Assembly (NCBI GenBank): GCA_026391005.1
Contig: JAPLEV010000011.1
Location: 1 to 45,504 of the forward strand
DNA length: 45,504 nucleotides
Direction of reading: 5' to 3'
Source of the DNA: Flavobacteriia bacterium
GTDB lineage: Bacteria; Bacteroidota; Bacteroidia; Flavobacteriales_D; Crocinitomicaceae
Shown here: positions 17,413-26,479 of the stretch, one piece after another
How positions within the stretch are numbered: the stretch's first letter is position 1
Layout of the letters: each line of letters begins with the position of its first letter
Made by a program: the position numbers and the translations under genes
The notes under the pieces: generated by a model
The model's input: only the letters and a program-made list of their open reading frames with translations
Database searches by the model: none
What the model was told of the DNA's origin: nothing

Positions 17413-18482
17413 AAAATTTAAGGCCTAGCATTTTAATCTTATTGGGAAGCATTCTATTTCTAATGCTTAGCGTTACTACCGCTATATTATTCCATCTATT
17501 TGTATTTGAACTTTCACTATGGGTTATTATCTTAATACCCTTTATCGCAGCACTTGTTGTGTTTGCATTGTTCTATGCTTTATTAAAGAAATTTATTCAA
17601 AACAGACTGCATTTAATTTATAAATCAATTCAAACTAATCAACAAATTGCACCATTTAAAGGCAGTGCAATAGACAAGTTAATAAGCACAGTAGAAATAG
17701 ACGTGCGTAACTGGAAGGAAAATAAAAATAAAGAAATAACAAAACTTAAAGATCAGGAACAATTCAGAAGGGAATTTTTAGGGAATTTAGCCCATGAACT
17801 TAAAACGCCAGTGTTTGCTGTTCAAGGTTATATTTTAACCCTTATTGAAGGAGGCATCGATGATAAGCAAGTTAACGTGCAGTTTCTAGAACGCGCCTCA
17901 CGTGCTACTGAAAGAATAGTAACTATTTTAGAAGATTTAGACCAAATTGCAAAATTGGAAGTTGATACCCTAAAAATCGAACTTCGTTCTTTCGAAATTA
18001 TAAATCTAATCAAAGAAATCATTGAAACTTTAGAATTAAAAGCAAAAGAAAAAAAGGTTTCTCTCAAATTTCATAATGAACTTTCATCCATTTATGTGAC
18101 CGCAGACCGAAATAAAATAGGCCAGGTATTAACCAACCTAATTAATAATGCAATCAGTTATGGAAAAATTGATGGAGAAGTAGTTATTTCAGCAGTGCCT
18201 GTTGATGACTTAGTAACAATTGAGGTAAAAGACAACGGTATTGGAATTGATGCAGTACATCTTCCACGTCTTTTTGAACGCTTTTACCGCGTAGAAAAAA
18301 GCAGAAATAGAAACGAAGGTGGTTCTGGTCTAGGTTTGGCGATTGTTAAACATATTGTTGAATCACACAAACAAAGCATAAATGTGCGAAGTTCCATTGG
18401 TATCGGAAGTACTTTCAGCTTTTGCCTCAAGAAAAGTGTCATCTCTGGCCCAGTAAGTTCAAGAGGAATACCATTAAAATAG
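17409..18482 (+). CDS. PhoR-like sensor histidine kinase
   Basis: A 357-residue membrane kinase starting at GTG 17409 inside the regulator's stop (GTGA). Two transmembrane helices (about 7-30 and 36-59) are separated by only a few residues, so there is no periplasmic sensor domain; input must come through the membrane or from a partner protein, as for PhoR with the Pst transporter and PhoU. The HisKA box is FLGNLAHELKTP with His129. The ATPase has the N box (QVLTNLINNAISYG), G1 (DNGIGID), F box (LFERFYRV) and G2 (GGSGLGLAIVKHI). It should autophosphorylate and pass phosphate to Asp57 of the adjacent regulator. No PAS or full HAMP domain is evident in the linker. Confidence 0.93.
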   Translation: MKNLRPSILILLGSILFLMLSVTTAILFHLFVFELSLWVIILIPFIAALVVFALFYALLKKFIQNRLHLIYKSIQTNQQIAPFKGSAIDKLISTVEIDVRNWKENKNKEITKLKDQEQFRREFLGNLAHELKTPVFAVQGYILTLIEGGIDDKQVNVQFLERASRATERIVTILEDLDQIAKLEVDTLKIELRSFEIINLIKEIIETLELKAKEKKVSLKFHNELSSIYVTADRNKIGQVLTNLINNAISYGKIDGEVVISAVPVDDLVTIEVKDNGIGIDAVHLPRLFERFYRVEKSRNRNEGGSGLGLAIVKHIVESHKQSINVRSSIGIGSTFSFCLKKSVISGPVSSRGIPLK

Positions 18483-18505
18483 TAAGCGCTTCTTTAATTT
18501 TTGGG

Positions 18506-18513
18506 TAATTTTG
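18506..18513 (+). promoter_or_regulatory. -7 element immediately upstream of the ABC exporter gene
   Basis: TAATTTTG matches TAnnTTTG and is followed by four bases and then the ATG at 18518. With the usual spacing the first transcribed base would be at or beside the A of ATG, giving a leaderless message. No clear -33 TTG is found at 19-21 bases upstream, so the call is tentative. Confidence 0.35.
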
Positions 18514-18517
18514 AGCT

Positions 18518-20287
18518 ATGGAATCCGGTCCCCAAAAAAAATATAATTTATTTGTCCGTTTACTAAGTATGGCTAAGCCATACAAGCGCTACTATTATAT
18601 TTCTTTCCTTTGTATCATAATCCTTTCGTTTTTAGGGCCATTAAGGCCCTATCTTATTGGCGAAATGGTTGATAATTATATCATCAATACACAAAATAAA
18701 CAGAAATTATTAGAATGGAGCCTTATTATTGCAGGGATCCTCATGATGGAGGGAGTATTTCAGTTAACAGCAACCTATTTTTCCAATTTATTAGCACAAT
18801 CCGTAATTAAGGATATACGAACGAAAACGTTCAATCATCTCCTTTCTTTTAAAATGCGTTATTTTGACAAAACACCTGTTGGCGCGCTGGTTACACGTGT
18901 CGTATCAGATGTAGAGGCAATAACCGAAGTCTTTTCCGCAGGATTAATGGAAATCTCTGGAGATTTAATTTCATTGTTTTTTATTCTGATTTTAATGTTC
19001 TCAACTAATTGGCAATTATCTCTGATGACTTTAATTCCACTGCCGGTATTAATCATTGCAACACGTATTTTCGCCAAAGCTATGAAATCATCTTTTCAGC
19101 TTGAAAGACAACAGGTAACAAAATTAAACACCTTTGTTCAAGAACATATTACAGGCATGAGTATCGTTCAATTATTTAGTAGACAAAAAATTGAATACGC
19201 CAAATTTAAAGAAATTAATAAAGGACACAGACAAGCACATATTAATGCCGTCTGGGCAAACTCAATCTTTTTTCCGGTTGTAGAATTATTAAGTTCGCTA
19301 TCGATTGCTTTTTTACTCGTATGGGGGGCACTCAAAGCTGGTGGAAAAACATCCCTTGAAATAAAATCAATGTATGGACAAATTATTGCTTTTACCCTTT
19401 GGATTAATCAATTGTATCGACCTATTCGGCAATTAGCAGATAAATTCAATATTTTGCAACGAGGAACTGTGCGAGCAGAACGTATTTTTGAAATTTTAGA
19501 CCAAGAGGAACATGTCCAAGAAGATGGAACGGTCACCGCTTGTGATTTCAATCAAGACATTCAAATTAAGCAGTTATCTTTCGCATATACAAAAGGACAA
19601 GAAGTACTAAAAAACATTAATCTTGTACTTGAAAAAGGTAAAACAATTGCCCTTGTTGGTGCAACTGGCTCAGGTAAGACAACGATAATCAATCTTCTAA
19701 GTCGCTTTTATGATTATGAAAAAGGAAGTATTCTTATTGGTGAAACGGAACTTAAGTCGATTCAATTAAAATATTTAAGAGCAAACATTGCGGTTGTATT
19801 ACAAGATGTGTTTTTATTTTCAGACAGTATACACAATAATATTACATTAGGCAACCAAGAAATTACCAGAGAGCAGGTTGTTTCAGCGGCTAAAGCGGTT
19901 GGAGCCCATGATTTTATTTCGCAACTACCTAGGGGATACGACTATGCTATTGGGGAGCGAGGTGGAGAACTAAGTGTTGGGCAAAGACAATTATTAGCAT
20001 TCATTCGTGCCTTTTTATATAACCCCATTGTCTTAATCCTTGATGAAGCGACCTCAAACCTTGATAACGAATCGGAAGAGATGATTCAAAAAGCGACAGA
20101 GAAGTTAACACTTAATAGGACATCAGTAATTATTGCTCACCGATTATCTACAATTCAAAAAGCTGATAAGATTGTTGTTTTAGAAAAAGGAGAAATCGTT
20201 GAGCAGGGTTCGCATCAGCAACTGCTTAAAAAAGCGGGGCACTATAAAAACCTTTTTGACAAACAATTTTTAGAGGATAACAGATGA
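18518..20287 (+). CDS. ABC transporter, fused permease and ATPase (exporter type)
   Basis: A 589-residue half transporter. The N-terminal region (about 20-310) holds six transmembrane helices of the type I exporter fold. The ATPase has Walker A GATGSGKTT (about 381-389), a Q loop (VLQDVFLFSD), signature LSVGQRQ, Walker B LILDEATSNLD and switch His in IIAHRLST. Length is typical for the MsbA/multidrug-like group; it should work as a homodimer in the inner membrane and export a lipid, peptide or drug. Its stop overlaps by four bases the gene for an unexported substrate-binding-fold protein, which is an unusual partner for an exporter. Substrate unknown. Confidence 0.92.
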   Translation: MESGPQKKYNLFVRLLSMAKPYKRYYYISFLCIIILSFLGPLRPYLIGEMVDNYIINTQNKQKLLEWSLIIAGILMMEGVFQLTATYFSNLLAQSVIKDIRTKTFNHLLSFKMRYFDKTPVGALVTRVVSDVEAITEVFSAGLMEISGDLISLFFILILMFSTNWQLSLMTLIPLPVLIIATRIFAKAMKSSFQLERQQVTKLNTFVQEHITGMSIVQLFSRQKIEYAKFKEINKGHRQAHINAVWANSIFFPVVELLSSLSIAFLLVWGALKAGGKTSLEIKSMYGQIIAFTLWINQLYRPIRQLADKFNILQRGTVRAERIFEILDQEEHVQEDGTVTACDFNQDIQIKQLSFAYTKGQEVLKNINLVLEKGKTIALVGATGSGKTTIINLLSRFYDYEKGSILIGETELKSIQLKYLRANIAVVLQDVFLFSDSIHNNITLGNQEITREQVVSAAKAVGAHDFISQLPRGYDYAIGERGGELSVGQRQLLAFIRAFLYNPIVLILDEATSNLDNESEEMIQKATEKLTLNRTSVIIAHRLSTIQKADKIVVLEKGEIVEQGSHQQLLKKAGHYKNLFDKQFLEDNR

Positions 20288-21138
20288 AACGATTTAAAAT
20301 AGGTGGTGTTCCTGAACATTTTAACCTTCCTTGGCGATTAGCCATTGAAGATGGCGATTTTCAAAAAAATGGAGTAGAATTACATTGGGCTGATATGAGC
20401 GGTGGAACCGGTCAAATGATCAAAGGATTACAAACAGGTTCTCTTGACATTGCTGTTTTACTAACTGAAGGTATCACAAAAGCTATTTTACAAGGCCTTG
20501 ATGCAACAATTGTCGCCGTTTATGTGCAATCACCACTTTCATGGGGAATTCATGTGCCTTATTCATCTTCTATTAACAGCGTAGAAGACTTAGAAAATAA
20601 AACATTCGCTATATCAAGAGAAGCATCTGGGTCTCATCTAATGGCCGTTGTAAACGCTTATCAAAAAAATTGGGATTTATCTAAGCTTACTTTTAATGTT
20701 GTAGGAGATATCTATGGTGGGCTGTGGTCCTTAAACCAAAATGAATCACAAGGATTTCTTTGGGAAAAATATACTACTCAACCCTATGTCGACCAAAATA
20801 AATGCAGACGCGTAGGCGAAGTAAAAACACCCTGGCCATGTTTTGTCATTGCGGCTAACAAAAAAATAGCCAGAGAAAACCCCGAGCTAATAAAAAGTAT
20901 TTGTGACATAGTACAACTTAAAGCAAGTGCATTGAAAAATAATACAGATGCCACTTCGATCATTTCCTGGCGCTATAATTTATCAGTCTCCCAAGTTTCA
21001 ATGTGGTTATCTGATACAGAGTGGAGTATTGATGGGCAAATCAAGCTATCCGATTTTGAATTGGTTGTTCAATATCTTAAACAAATGAAACTCATTAGCG
21101 AAGAAGAAGCTATTGAATGGGAACAGAAACTTTTTTAA
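20284..21138 (+). CDS. Substrate-binding-fold protein without signal peptide (Ca3427/THI5-like)
   Basis: A 284-residue protein with the type 2 periplasmic-binding fold: a start like KIGGVPEHFNLPWRLAIEDG, then SGGTGQMIKGLQTGSLDIAV and SVEDLENKTFAISREASGSH, typical of NMT1/THI5-like and Ca3427-like domains. There is no signal peptide or lipobox, so it should stay in the cytoplasm, unlike transporter binding proteins. Relatives of this cytosolic type occur in bacteria and fungi, with no settled function as far as I know. Its ATG overlaps the ABC exporter's stop and its own TAA overlaps the next ATG by one base, so all three are probably co-translated. It may bind a small cytosolic ligand as a sensor or buffer. 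Confidence 0.8.
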   Translation: MKRFKIGGVPEHFNLPWRLAIEDGDFQKNGVELHWADMSGGTGQMIKGLQTGSLDIAVLLTEGITKAILQGLDATIVAVYVQSPLSWGIHVPYSSSINSVEDLENKTFAISREASGSHLMAVVNAYQKNWDLSKLTFNVVGDIYGGLWSLNQNESQGFLWEKYTTQPYVDQNKCRRVGEVKTPWPCFVIAANKKIARENPELIKSICDIVQLKASALKNNTDATSIISWRYNLSVSQVSMWLSDTEWSIDGQIKLSDFELVVQYLKQMKLISEEEAIEWEQKLF

Positions 21139-22352
21139 TGAGGCAATTTACACTTCTTATTTCTATACTATTCAGCCCAATTATTTATGGACAGTTTGGT
21201 TGCACCGATTCCCAAGCAACGAATTTCAATGCTTCTGCCAGTATAAATGATGGGTCTTGCTTGTATAATCCAACAAATTATTCCCTGAACTTAGTCGCTA
21301 ATTTAAGCGATACATTAAGTGAAAATTCAGGACTTGTTTGGGCGGATGGAAAACTTTATACGTTTAATGATTCAGGTAGTGGAACCAAGGTATATGAAGT
21401 CATGGCGAATGGCGCAATAATTAGAACCATCCATATAGCGAATTCTACCAACGTAGATTGGGAAGCAATGACGTCAGACTCCACCTATTTTTACATTGGC
21501 GACTTTGGGAACAACAATGGAAACAGAACAGATTTATGTATTTATAGGCTGTTAAAGTCTGAGATAATCAATAATACCATCGACACTGTTATAGCTGAAA
21601 AAATGAACTTTAAGTGGGATGACCAACTCGATTTTACAAGTGCTTATAATGCGAATGATTTTGATTGTGAAGCATTTTATGCGACGGAAGATTCACTTTT
21701 CCTTTTTAGCAAAAACTGGGTTGATCTAGAAACGAAATGCTATGGATTACCCAACTATTGGACAGACACCTTAAATGCTGCAATTCTTTCTCAGTTTGAT
21801 GTGGATGGCTTACTAACGGATGCCTGCATAGACAAGGTAAATAACAGAACCTATTTGTTAGGGTATAAAAACAACGGTAATAATTTTTATACCAGCTTCA
21901 TTTGGTGTCTGTGGGACCACGCATCGAATTTTATTTTTTCAGGTAATAAAAGAAGAATTGAAATAGGAAATGTACTTACGGTTTCTCAAACAGAAGGAAT
22001 TACATTAAGCGATAATGGAACCGGATATGTGAGTGCGGAAAAAGTGGTAAACATTATTACCATTCCTGCCAAACTATTTACTTTCAATTTCACTACTTAT
22101 TTTGAAGAAACAAATGGATTAGAGCCTTTATCAAACGATTTTCCGTATCAATTGAGCAACTTATTAATCAATGAAGGGATTATTGAATTAGGGATTAATG
22201 TTCCGTTCAGAAAAGTCTTTATTGAAGATCTCCAAGGCAAGAGAATCATGGAAATTGAAAATAAAGTCTCCAGCTTACCAATTAATGATTTTCATGGACT
22301 CTATTTTTTACGAATCGATAACAACACTTACCCAATTCTATTTTCATATTGA
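21138..22352 (+). CDS. T9SS type A secreted protein with propeller-like domain
   Basis: About 404 residues from ATG 21138 (overlapping the previous stop as TAATG); the in-frame ATG at 21117 would put seven residues before a complete signal peptide. After the signal comes GCTDSQATNFNASASINDGS, the short 'GCTD..A.NYN' cysteine motif common at the N terminus of Bacteroidota surface proteins. The middle (about 45-310) is a beta-rich domain with ENSGLVWADGKLYTFNDSGS and YIGDFGNNNGNR, like a propeller or esterase-like fold. The C-terminal 70 residues are a weak T9SS type A domain. The 3' end overlaps the opposing SDR gene by nine bases. Function unknown. Confidence 0.82.
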   Translation: MRQFTLLISILFSPIIYGQFGCTDSQATNFNASASINDGSCLYNPTNYSLNLVANLSDTLSENSGLVWADGKLYTFNDSGSGTKVYEVMANGAIIRTIHIANSTNVDWEAMTSDSTYFYIGDFGNNNGNRTDLCIYRLLKSEIINNTIDTVIAEKMNFKWDDQLDFTSAYNANDFDCEAFYATEDSLFLFSKNWVDLETKCYGLPNYWTDTLNAAILSQFDVDGLLTDACIDKVNNRTYLLGYKNNGNNFYTSFIWCLWDHASNFIFSGNKRRIEIGNVLTVSQTEGITLSDNGTGYVSAEKVVNIITIPAKLFTFNFTTYFEETNGLEPLSNDFPYQLSNLLINEGIIELGINVPFRKVFIEDLQGKRIMEIENKVSSLPINDFHGLYFLRIDNNTYPILFSY

Positions 22353-23105
22353 TTTATGAATTACTGCCGCACTCGCTTGCGCACTAGGCATGATGGTTAT
22401 ATCATTTAAATTCACATGTGCAGGTCGGGTTGCCGCGAATACGATTACCTCAGCAATATCATCTGCCTTCAATGCCTCAAAACCATTATAAACAGCTTTT
22501 GCTTGCTCAGCATCACCTTTAAAACGCACGATTGAAAATTCGGTCTCGGTGGCTCCAGGAGCAACGTTGGTCACTTTAATATTATCCTGCACCAAATCAA
22601 TACGCATTGCTTTTGACAATGCATCTACCGCATGTTTCGTTGCGCAATATACATTTCCGCCTGCATAAACTTCTTTGCCAGCAATACTTGACACATTAAA
22701 AATGTGTCCCTGCTTATTTGATTGCATGATTGGAGCAACAAACCTGCTCACATACAACAAGCCTTTAATATTCGTGTCAATCATTCGCTCCCAATCGTCG
22801 ATAACACCTTCGGAAATCACCCCTCGACCAACTGCCAAACCAGCGTTATTTATTAAAACTTTTAAGTTCGATTTTACCGTGCTTGGCAAGGAGTTAATCG
22901 CACTAGACACCTGAGATTCATCTCGCACATCAACACTAAAAGTTAGCACGTTTATACCATCGTTCTCTAGTTCATTTTTCAACAATAAGAGCCTTTCTTC
23001 TCTGCGCGCAAATAAAATTAAGGAATATCCTAGTTTGGCAAATTGAAGAGCGCACGCTTCCCCAATTCCTGAAGTTGCGCCAGTTATAAGTGCGTATTTA
23101 TCCAT
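22344..23105 (-). CDS. Short-chain dehydrogenase (YdfG-like)
   Basis: A 253-residue classical SDR. The cofactor motif is TGATSGIG (about 8-15) with FARREERL after strand 2, suggesting NADP(H). NNAG (about 87-90) and the catalytic set Ser (NVSSIAG), Tyr and Lys (YCATKHAV) are all present. C-terminal PGATETEF is the usual substrate-loop segment. The closest group I recognise is YdfG, NADP-dependent 3-hydroxy acid/serine dehydrogenases. Its start lies 22 bases inside the end of the upstream membrane-protein gene, so the two are coupled, and its stop overlaps the converging T9SS gene. Confidence 0.9.
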   Translation of the reverse strand: MDKYALITGATSGIGEACALQFAKLGYSLILFARREERLLLLKNELENDGINVLTFSVDVRDESQVSSAINSLPSTVKSNLKVLINNAGLAVGRGVISEGVIDDWERMIDTNIKGLLYVSRFVAPIMQSNKQGHIFNVSSIAGKEVYAGGNVYCATKHAVDALSKAMRIDLVQDNIKVTNVAPGATETEFSIVRFKGDAEQAKAVYNGFEALKADDIAEVIVFAATRPAHVNLNDITIMPSAQASAAVIHKSI

Positions 23106-24415
23106 TTAATAAAGGTGTGATTATTGAGTTTTACGGAGATTGATTTTAGCTTGATAAAAGAAAGTAATACAAAAAACAAGAGGGGTAAGGCCGGCATTTT
23201 ATAACGAACTAAAGCTCCTATTACAGGAGTGGTAAGGCCAATTATCGTGAACAAAGTCAAAATAAAAAATAAAGAGAAAACAATAAATTTGACACTTGAT
23301 TTAGTCGGTTTCTCAAAGTAAAAAATCGACAACGTAATCAACGAGAAAAAAATTAAATTCTCAAAAATGGAGAATAAATACAACGGAGATTTCACATGAG
23401 AAAACCAAGGCAATGTAAAGACATGAAACAATGCGAGCGGAATAGCTTTTAGTATAGACCAACTGTTATTTCCCAAGTAGTCCATGTGAATAGCACTTCC
23501 TGCATGATACGTTTTAGCCAAATTAATAAAGTCGTGTTGCTTACCAACCAACAAGGAAATAAAATCAAGTTGTGGATGTAACAACGTTACCCCGAAATAT
23601 AAAACAACACCCGCAATAAGAAATGTAACTAATGATTTCCATAATAGTTGAAATTTCATCCAAATAAACCAAAATAGCAGAGCAGGCAATAAGGCAAAAA
23701 GGACATAGATTTTTAACGATGATAACAAGCAAAAACCAACGAATAATAAGCATAAAGTAGACCAACTAAAAGCTTTTGCTAATTTATATACCGCCCAACA
23801 AAATATTCCTAATGCAAAAATTAACAAGGCTTCTTTTAATACCCCTGACGACCAAAAAAACACAGAAGGAATTAAAAATGCGGCAACATAGGCCTTTAAT
23901 TTACTTTCTGAAATTTCAAAAAATAATTTTGCCATGAAAAACAAGCCTAGGAAAGATAAAAAAATGAAAGTCAAGGCATGGAGAAAATAATTACCGAAAC
24001 TTAGAATATGTAAAACCGCGTTTATTCGAATCACGATTCTATTATCATTTCGCAAGCCATGGTCATATGGCCTAAACCAATAATCCATTTTATTGAGGTA
24101 TTGATCCTTCAGATATTGATCCTCTACCCCAAGCATTATTTTTATAAAATCAATGGGGTGTTTTGTTGCGGCATTTCCTAAAATTTCCCCGTCATCATAG
24201 TACTTAAAAACATCAGCTGTTTGCCTATCCGTATAATAAAAGGTATAAATTAAAAATAATAAGATGCCAGCAAATACTTTTAATGAAAAAGCCACTTTTA
24301 ATGATGATGTACTAAAAGGCGAATTTTTAAAGATGGAAAGAGAGCTGATTAAGTGATAAATTCCCCACAAAAATAGCAAAGCAATAAAAAGCTTTAAACC
24401 TAAAATCATGCGCAA
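23084..24415 (-). CDS. Polytopic membrane protein of unknown function (GT-C-like topology)
   Basis: A 443-residue protein with about ten hydrophobic helices. After two helices there is a larger polar loop (about 63-130) with DVFKYYDDGEILGNAA and a FRPYDHGLRND stretch, then helices to the end. A long extracytoplasmic loop with acidic residues after the first helices, followed by many helices, resembles GT-C glycosyltransferases or O-antigen-ligase-like proteins, but I find no diagnostic motif. It overlaps the SDR gene by 22 bases and is divergent from htpG. A role in cell-envelope polysaccharide is possible only. Confidence 0.6.
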   Translation of the reverse strand: MRMILGLKLFIALLFLWGIYHLISSLSIFKNSPFSTSSLKVAFSLKVFAGILLFLIYTFYYTDRQTADVFKYYDDGEILGNAATKHPIDFIKIMLGVEDQYLKDQYLNKMDYWFRPYDHGLRNDNRIVIRINAVLHILSFGNYFLHALTFIFLSFLGLFFMAKLFFEISESKLKAYVAAFLIPSVFFWSSGVLKEALLIFALGIFCWAVYKLAKAFSWSTLCLLFVGFCLLSSLKIYVLFALLPALLFWFIWMKFQLLWKSLVTFLIAGVVLYFGVTLLHPQLDFISLLVGKQHDFINLAKTYHAGSAIHMDYLGNNSWSILKAIPLALFHVFTLPWFSHVKSPLYLFSIFENLIFFSLITLSIFYFEKPTKSSVKFIVFSLFFILTLFTIIGLTTPVIGALVRYKMPALPLLFFVLLSFIKLKSISVKLNNHTFIKWINTHL

Positions 24416-24442
24416 ATTTAGTGAAATTAATACCTAAGTATG

Positions 24443-24512
24443 GACAAAGCGTCAAAATATCCCTGCTTATGCGACAAGTTGTCAGAAATAGTCACTTGGC
24501 ACAACGATTGTC
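24443..24512 (+). promoter_or_regulatory. Sigma-54-like promoter with two upstream half-palindromes before htpG
   Basis: TTGGCAC (24496-24502), five bases, then TTGT (24508-24511) matches the -24/-12 sigma-54 consensus except T for C in TTGC; the GG-to-GT spacing is exact. Upstream lie GACAAGTTGTC (24473-24483, perfect palindrome) and a related GACAAAGCGTC (24443-24453), 30 bases apart centre to centre, as expected for activator sites on the same face. Predicted start of transcription is near 24523. Confidence 0.5.
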
Positions 24513-24536
24513 TAAGAGGAGAATAAATAATATAAA

Positions 24537-26429
24537 ATGAGAACAGGACAAATTAACGTACAAACGGAAAATATTTTTCCGATTATAAAGAAGTTTTTAT
24601 ATTCAGACCATGAGATATTCCTTCGTGAATTGGTTTCTAATGCAGTAGACGCATCACAAAAAATGAAGGTGCTCGCTGCGAATGGCGAATTTAAAGGCAC
24701 CATGGGTGAACTAAAAGTTGACGTCATCCTAGACCCAGTTGCAAAAACAATTACAATTCGCGACAATGGAATCGGGATGACTGCTGACGAAATTGATAAA
24801 TATATCAATCAAATTGCGTTCTCTGGAGCGGAAGAGTTCGTTCAAAAATACAGCGGAAAAGAAGGTGCAGAGCAAATAATTGGTCATTTTGGATTAGGAT
24901 TTTATTCCGCGTTCATGGTGTCAGAGAAAGTACAAATTATCACACTATCAAAAACAAAAGGTGCACAAGCAGTTCAATGGGAAAGTAACGGTTCGCCAGA
25001 ATATACCATTACTGACGTAAAAAAGAAAAGCCGTGGAACTGATATCGTCTTATACATAAATGAGGAATCAATCGAATTTATTGAAAAAGCTCGAATTGAA
25101 GGCGTCCTAAATAAGTATTGTAAATTTTTGCCGATTCCTGTCTTTTTTGGAATGAAAACCGAGTACATCGATTCACCAGAGGGAGAAAAAGATGATAAAG
25201 GGGCGATTAAGCGTGTAGCGATTGAGGTACCAAATCAACTAAATAATACGCAGCCCGCTTGGACAAAGGCGCCGGTTGATTTAACAGAAGACGATTATAA
25301 TACGTTTTATAGAGAATTATATCCCTCGACTTTCGAAAAACCTTTGTTTAATATCCATCTAAATGTGGATTATCCATTTAATTTGACAGGAATATTATAT
25401 TTTCCAAAAATTAAAGAAAATGTTGAAGTTCAGCGCAACAAAATCAATTTGTACAGCAATCAAGTTTTTATTACCGATAGTGTAGCGGAAATTGTACCTG
25501 AATTTTTAACCTTATTACATGGCGTTATTGATTCACCAGACATTCCATTAAACGTATCTCGGTCTTATTTACAAAGCGATAGTAATGTAAAAAAGATATC
25601 CTCTCACATTACCAAAAAAGTAGCAGATAAATTAGCAGAAATGTTTAAAAAAGATCGAAAAGATTTTGAGCAAAAATGGGATGATTTACAAGTGTTTGTG
25701 CAATATGGAATGTTGTCTGAAGATAAATTTGCGGAAAAAGCGAACGGATTTACCTTGCTAAAAAATACAGATGGTACCTACTTTACCATTGAAGAATATA
25801 AAGAGAAAATTACGACATTGCAAACCGATAAAGACGGCAAAACAATCGTTTTATATACTAATAATCCCGAGGACCAATTTAGCTATGTTAAAAATGCAAA
25901 AGACCGTGGATATGATGTTTTAAGCCTAGATGGCCCTTTGATTTCTCACTGGTTACCCAAGTTAGAGCAGAGCAATGAAAACCTTAGTTTTGTAAGAGTT
26001 GATGCGGACACTTTGGATAAATTAATTCGTAAAACGGATGAAATACCTTCTAAATTATCAAAAGAAGAAGAAGAAAAATTAAAAGGACTTTTTGAAAACT
26101 CCATTAACAAGGAAAAATATAATATACAATTTGAGAGCATGAGTGAAGAAAATGCGCCAATTGTTATTACGCAGCCAGAATTTATTCGAAGAATGATGGA
26201 ACAACAAAAACTTGGTGGTGGCGGTGGTTTTTATGGGGCATTTCCAGAAATGTTTACCATGACCATTAATTCTAATCATGCAGCAATAACCGGACTTGTT
26301 GGCAAACCCGATAAAAAGCAACAAGCTACAATTAAGCAGTTAACTGATTTAGCGCTTCTTGCTCAGGGATTACTTAAAGGAGAGGCACTAAGTAGCTTTA
26401 TAGATCGTAACTTAAAAGGTATTGCATAA
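24537..26429 (+). CDS. htpG: Molecular chaperone HtpG (Hsp90)
   Basis: A 630-residue cytosolic Hsp90, an ATP-driven dimeric chaperone for late folding steps. N-terminal GHKL ATPase: EIFLRELVSNAVDAS, DNGIGMT and GHFGLGFYSAFMV, the nucleotide-binding blocks. The middle domain has RGTDIVLYINEE and NKINLYSNQVFI with the catalytic-loop SRSYLQSD, and the C-terminal dimerisation domain runs to residue 630. Length is normal for Bacteroidota. A sigma-54-like element lies 25-41 bases upstream of the ATG, implying stress control by an activator. The downstream TerB-DnaJ gene is probably separately started. Confidence 0.97.
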   Translation: MRTGQINVQTENIFPIIKKFLYSDHEIFLRELVSNAVDASQKMKVLAANGEFKGTMGELKVDVILDPVAKTITIRDNGIGMTADEIDKYINQIAFSGAEEFVQKYSGKEGAEQIIGHFGLGFYSAFMVSEKVQIITLSKTKGAQAVQWESNGSPEYTITDVKKKSRGTDIVLYINEESIEFIEKARIEGVLNKYCKFLPIPVFFGMKTEYIDSPEGEKDDKGAIKRVAIEVPNQLNNTQPAWTKAPVDLTEDDYNTFYRELYPSTFEKPLFNIHLNVDYPFNLTGILYFPKIKENVEVQRNKINLYSNQVFITDSVAEIVPEFLTLLHGVIDSPDIPLNVSRSYLQSDSNVKKISSHITKKVADKLAEMFKKDRKDFEQKWDDLQVFVQYGMLSEDKFAEKANGFTLLKNTDGTYFTIEEYKEKITTLQTDKDGKTIVLYTNNPEDQFSYVKNAKDRGYDVLSLDGPLISHWLPKLEQSNENLSFVRVDADTLDKLIRKTDEIPSKLSKEEEEKLKGLFENSINKEKYNIQFESMSEENAPIVITQPEFIRRMMEQQKLGGGGGFYGAFPEMFTMTINSNHAAITGLVGKPDKKQQATIKQLTDLALLAQGLLKGEALSSFIDRNLKGIA

Positions 26430-26435
26430 TCTTAT

Positions 26436-26443
26436 TACTTTTG
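26436..26443 (+). promoter_or_regulatory. -7 element of the TerB-DnaJ gene
   Basis: TACTTTTG is an exact TAnnTTTG match in the 50-base gap after htpG. No good -33 is seen at the expected distance. A start near 26448 would leave a leader of about 32 bases. Confidence 0.4.
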
Positions 26444-26479
26444 TAAAAGAAACTTGCTCTATTTACTAATTTTCACGTC

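Noticed and set aside
26079..26324. Minus-strand frame within htpG
   Set aside because: Shadow of the Hsp90 coding sequence with no family resemblance or start context.
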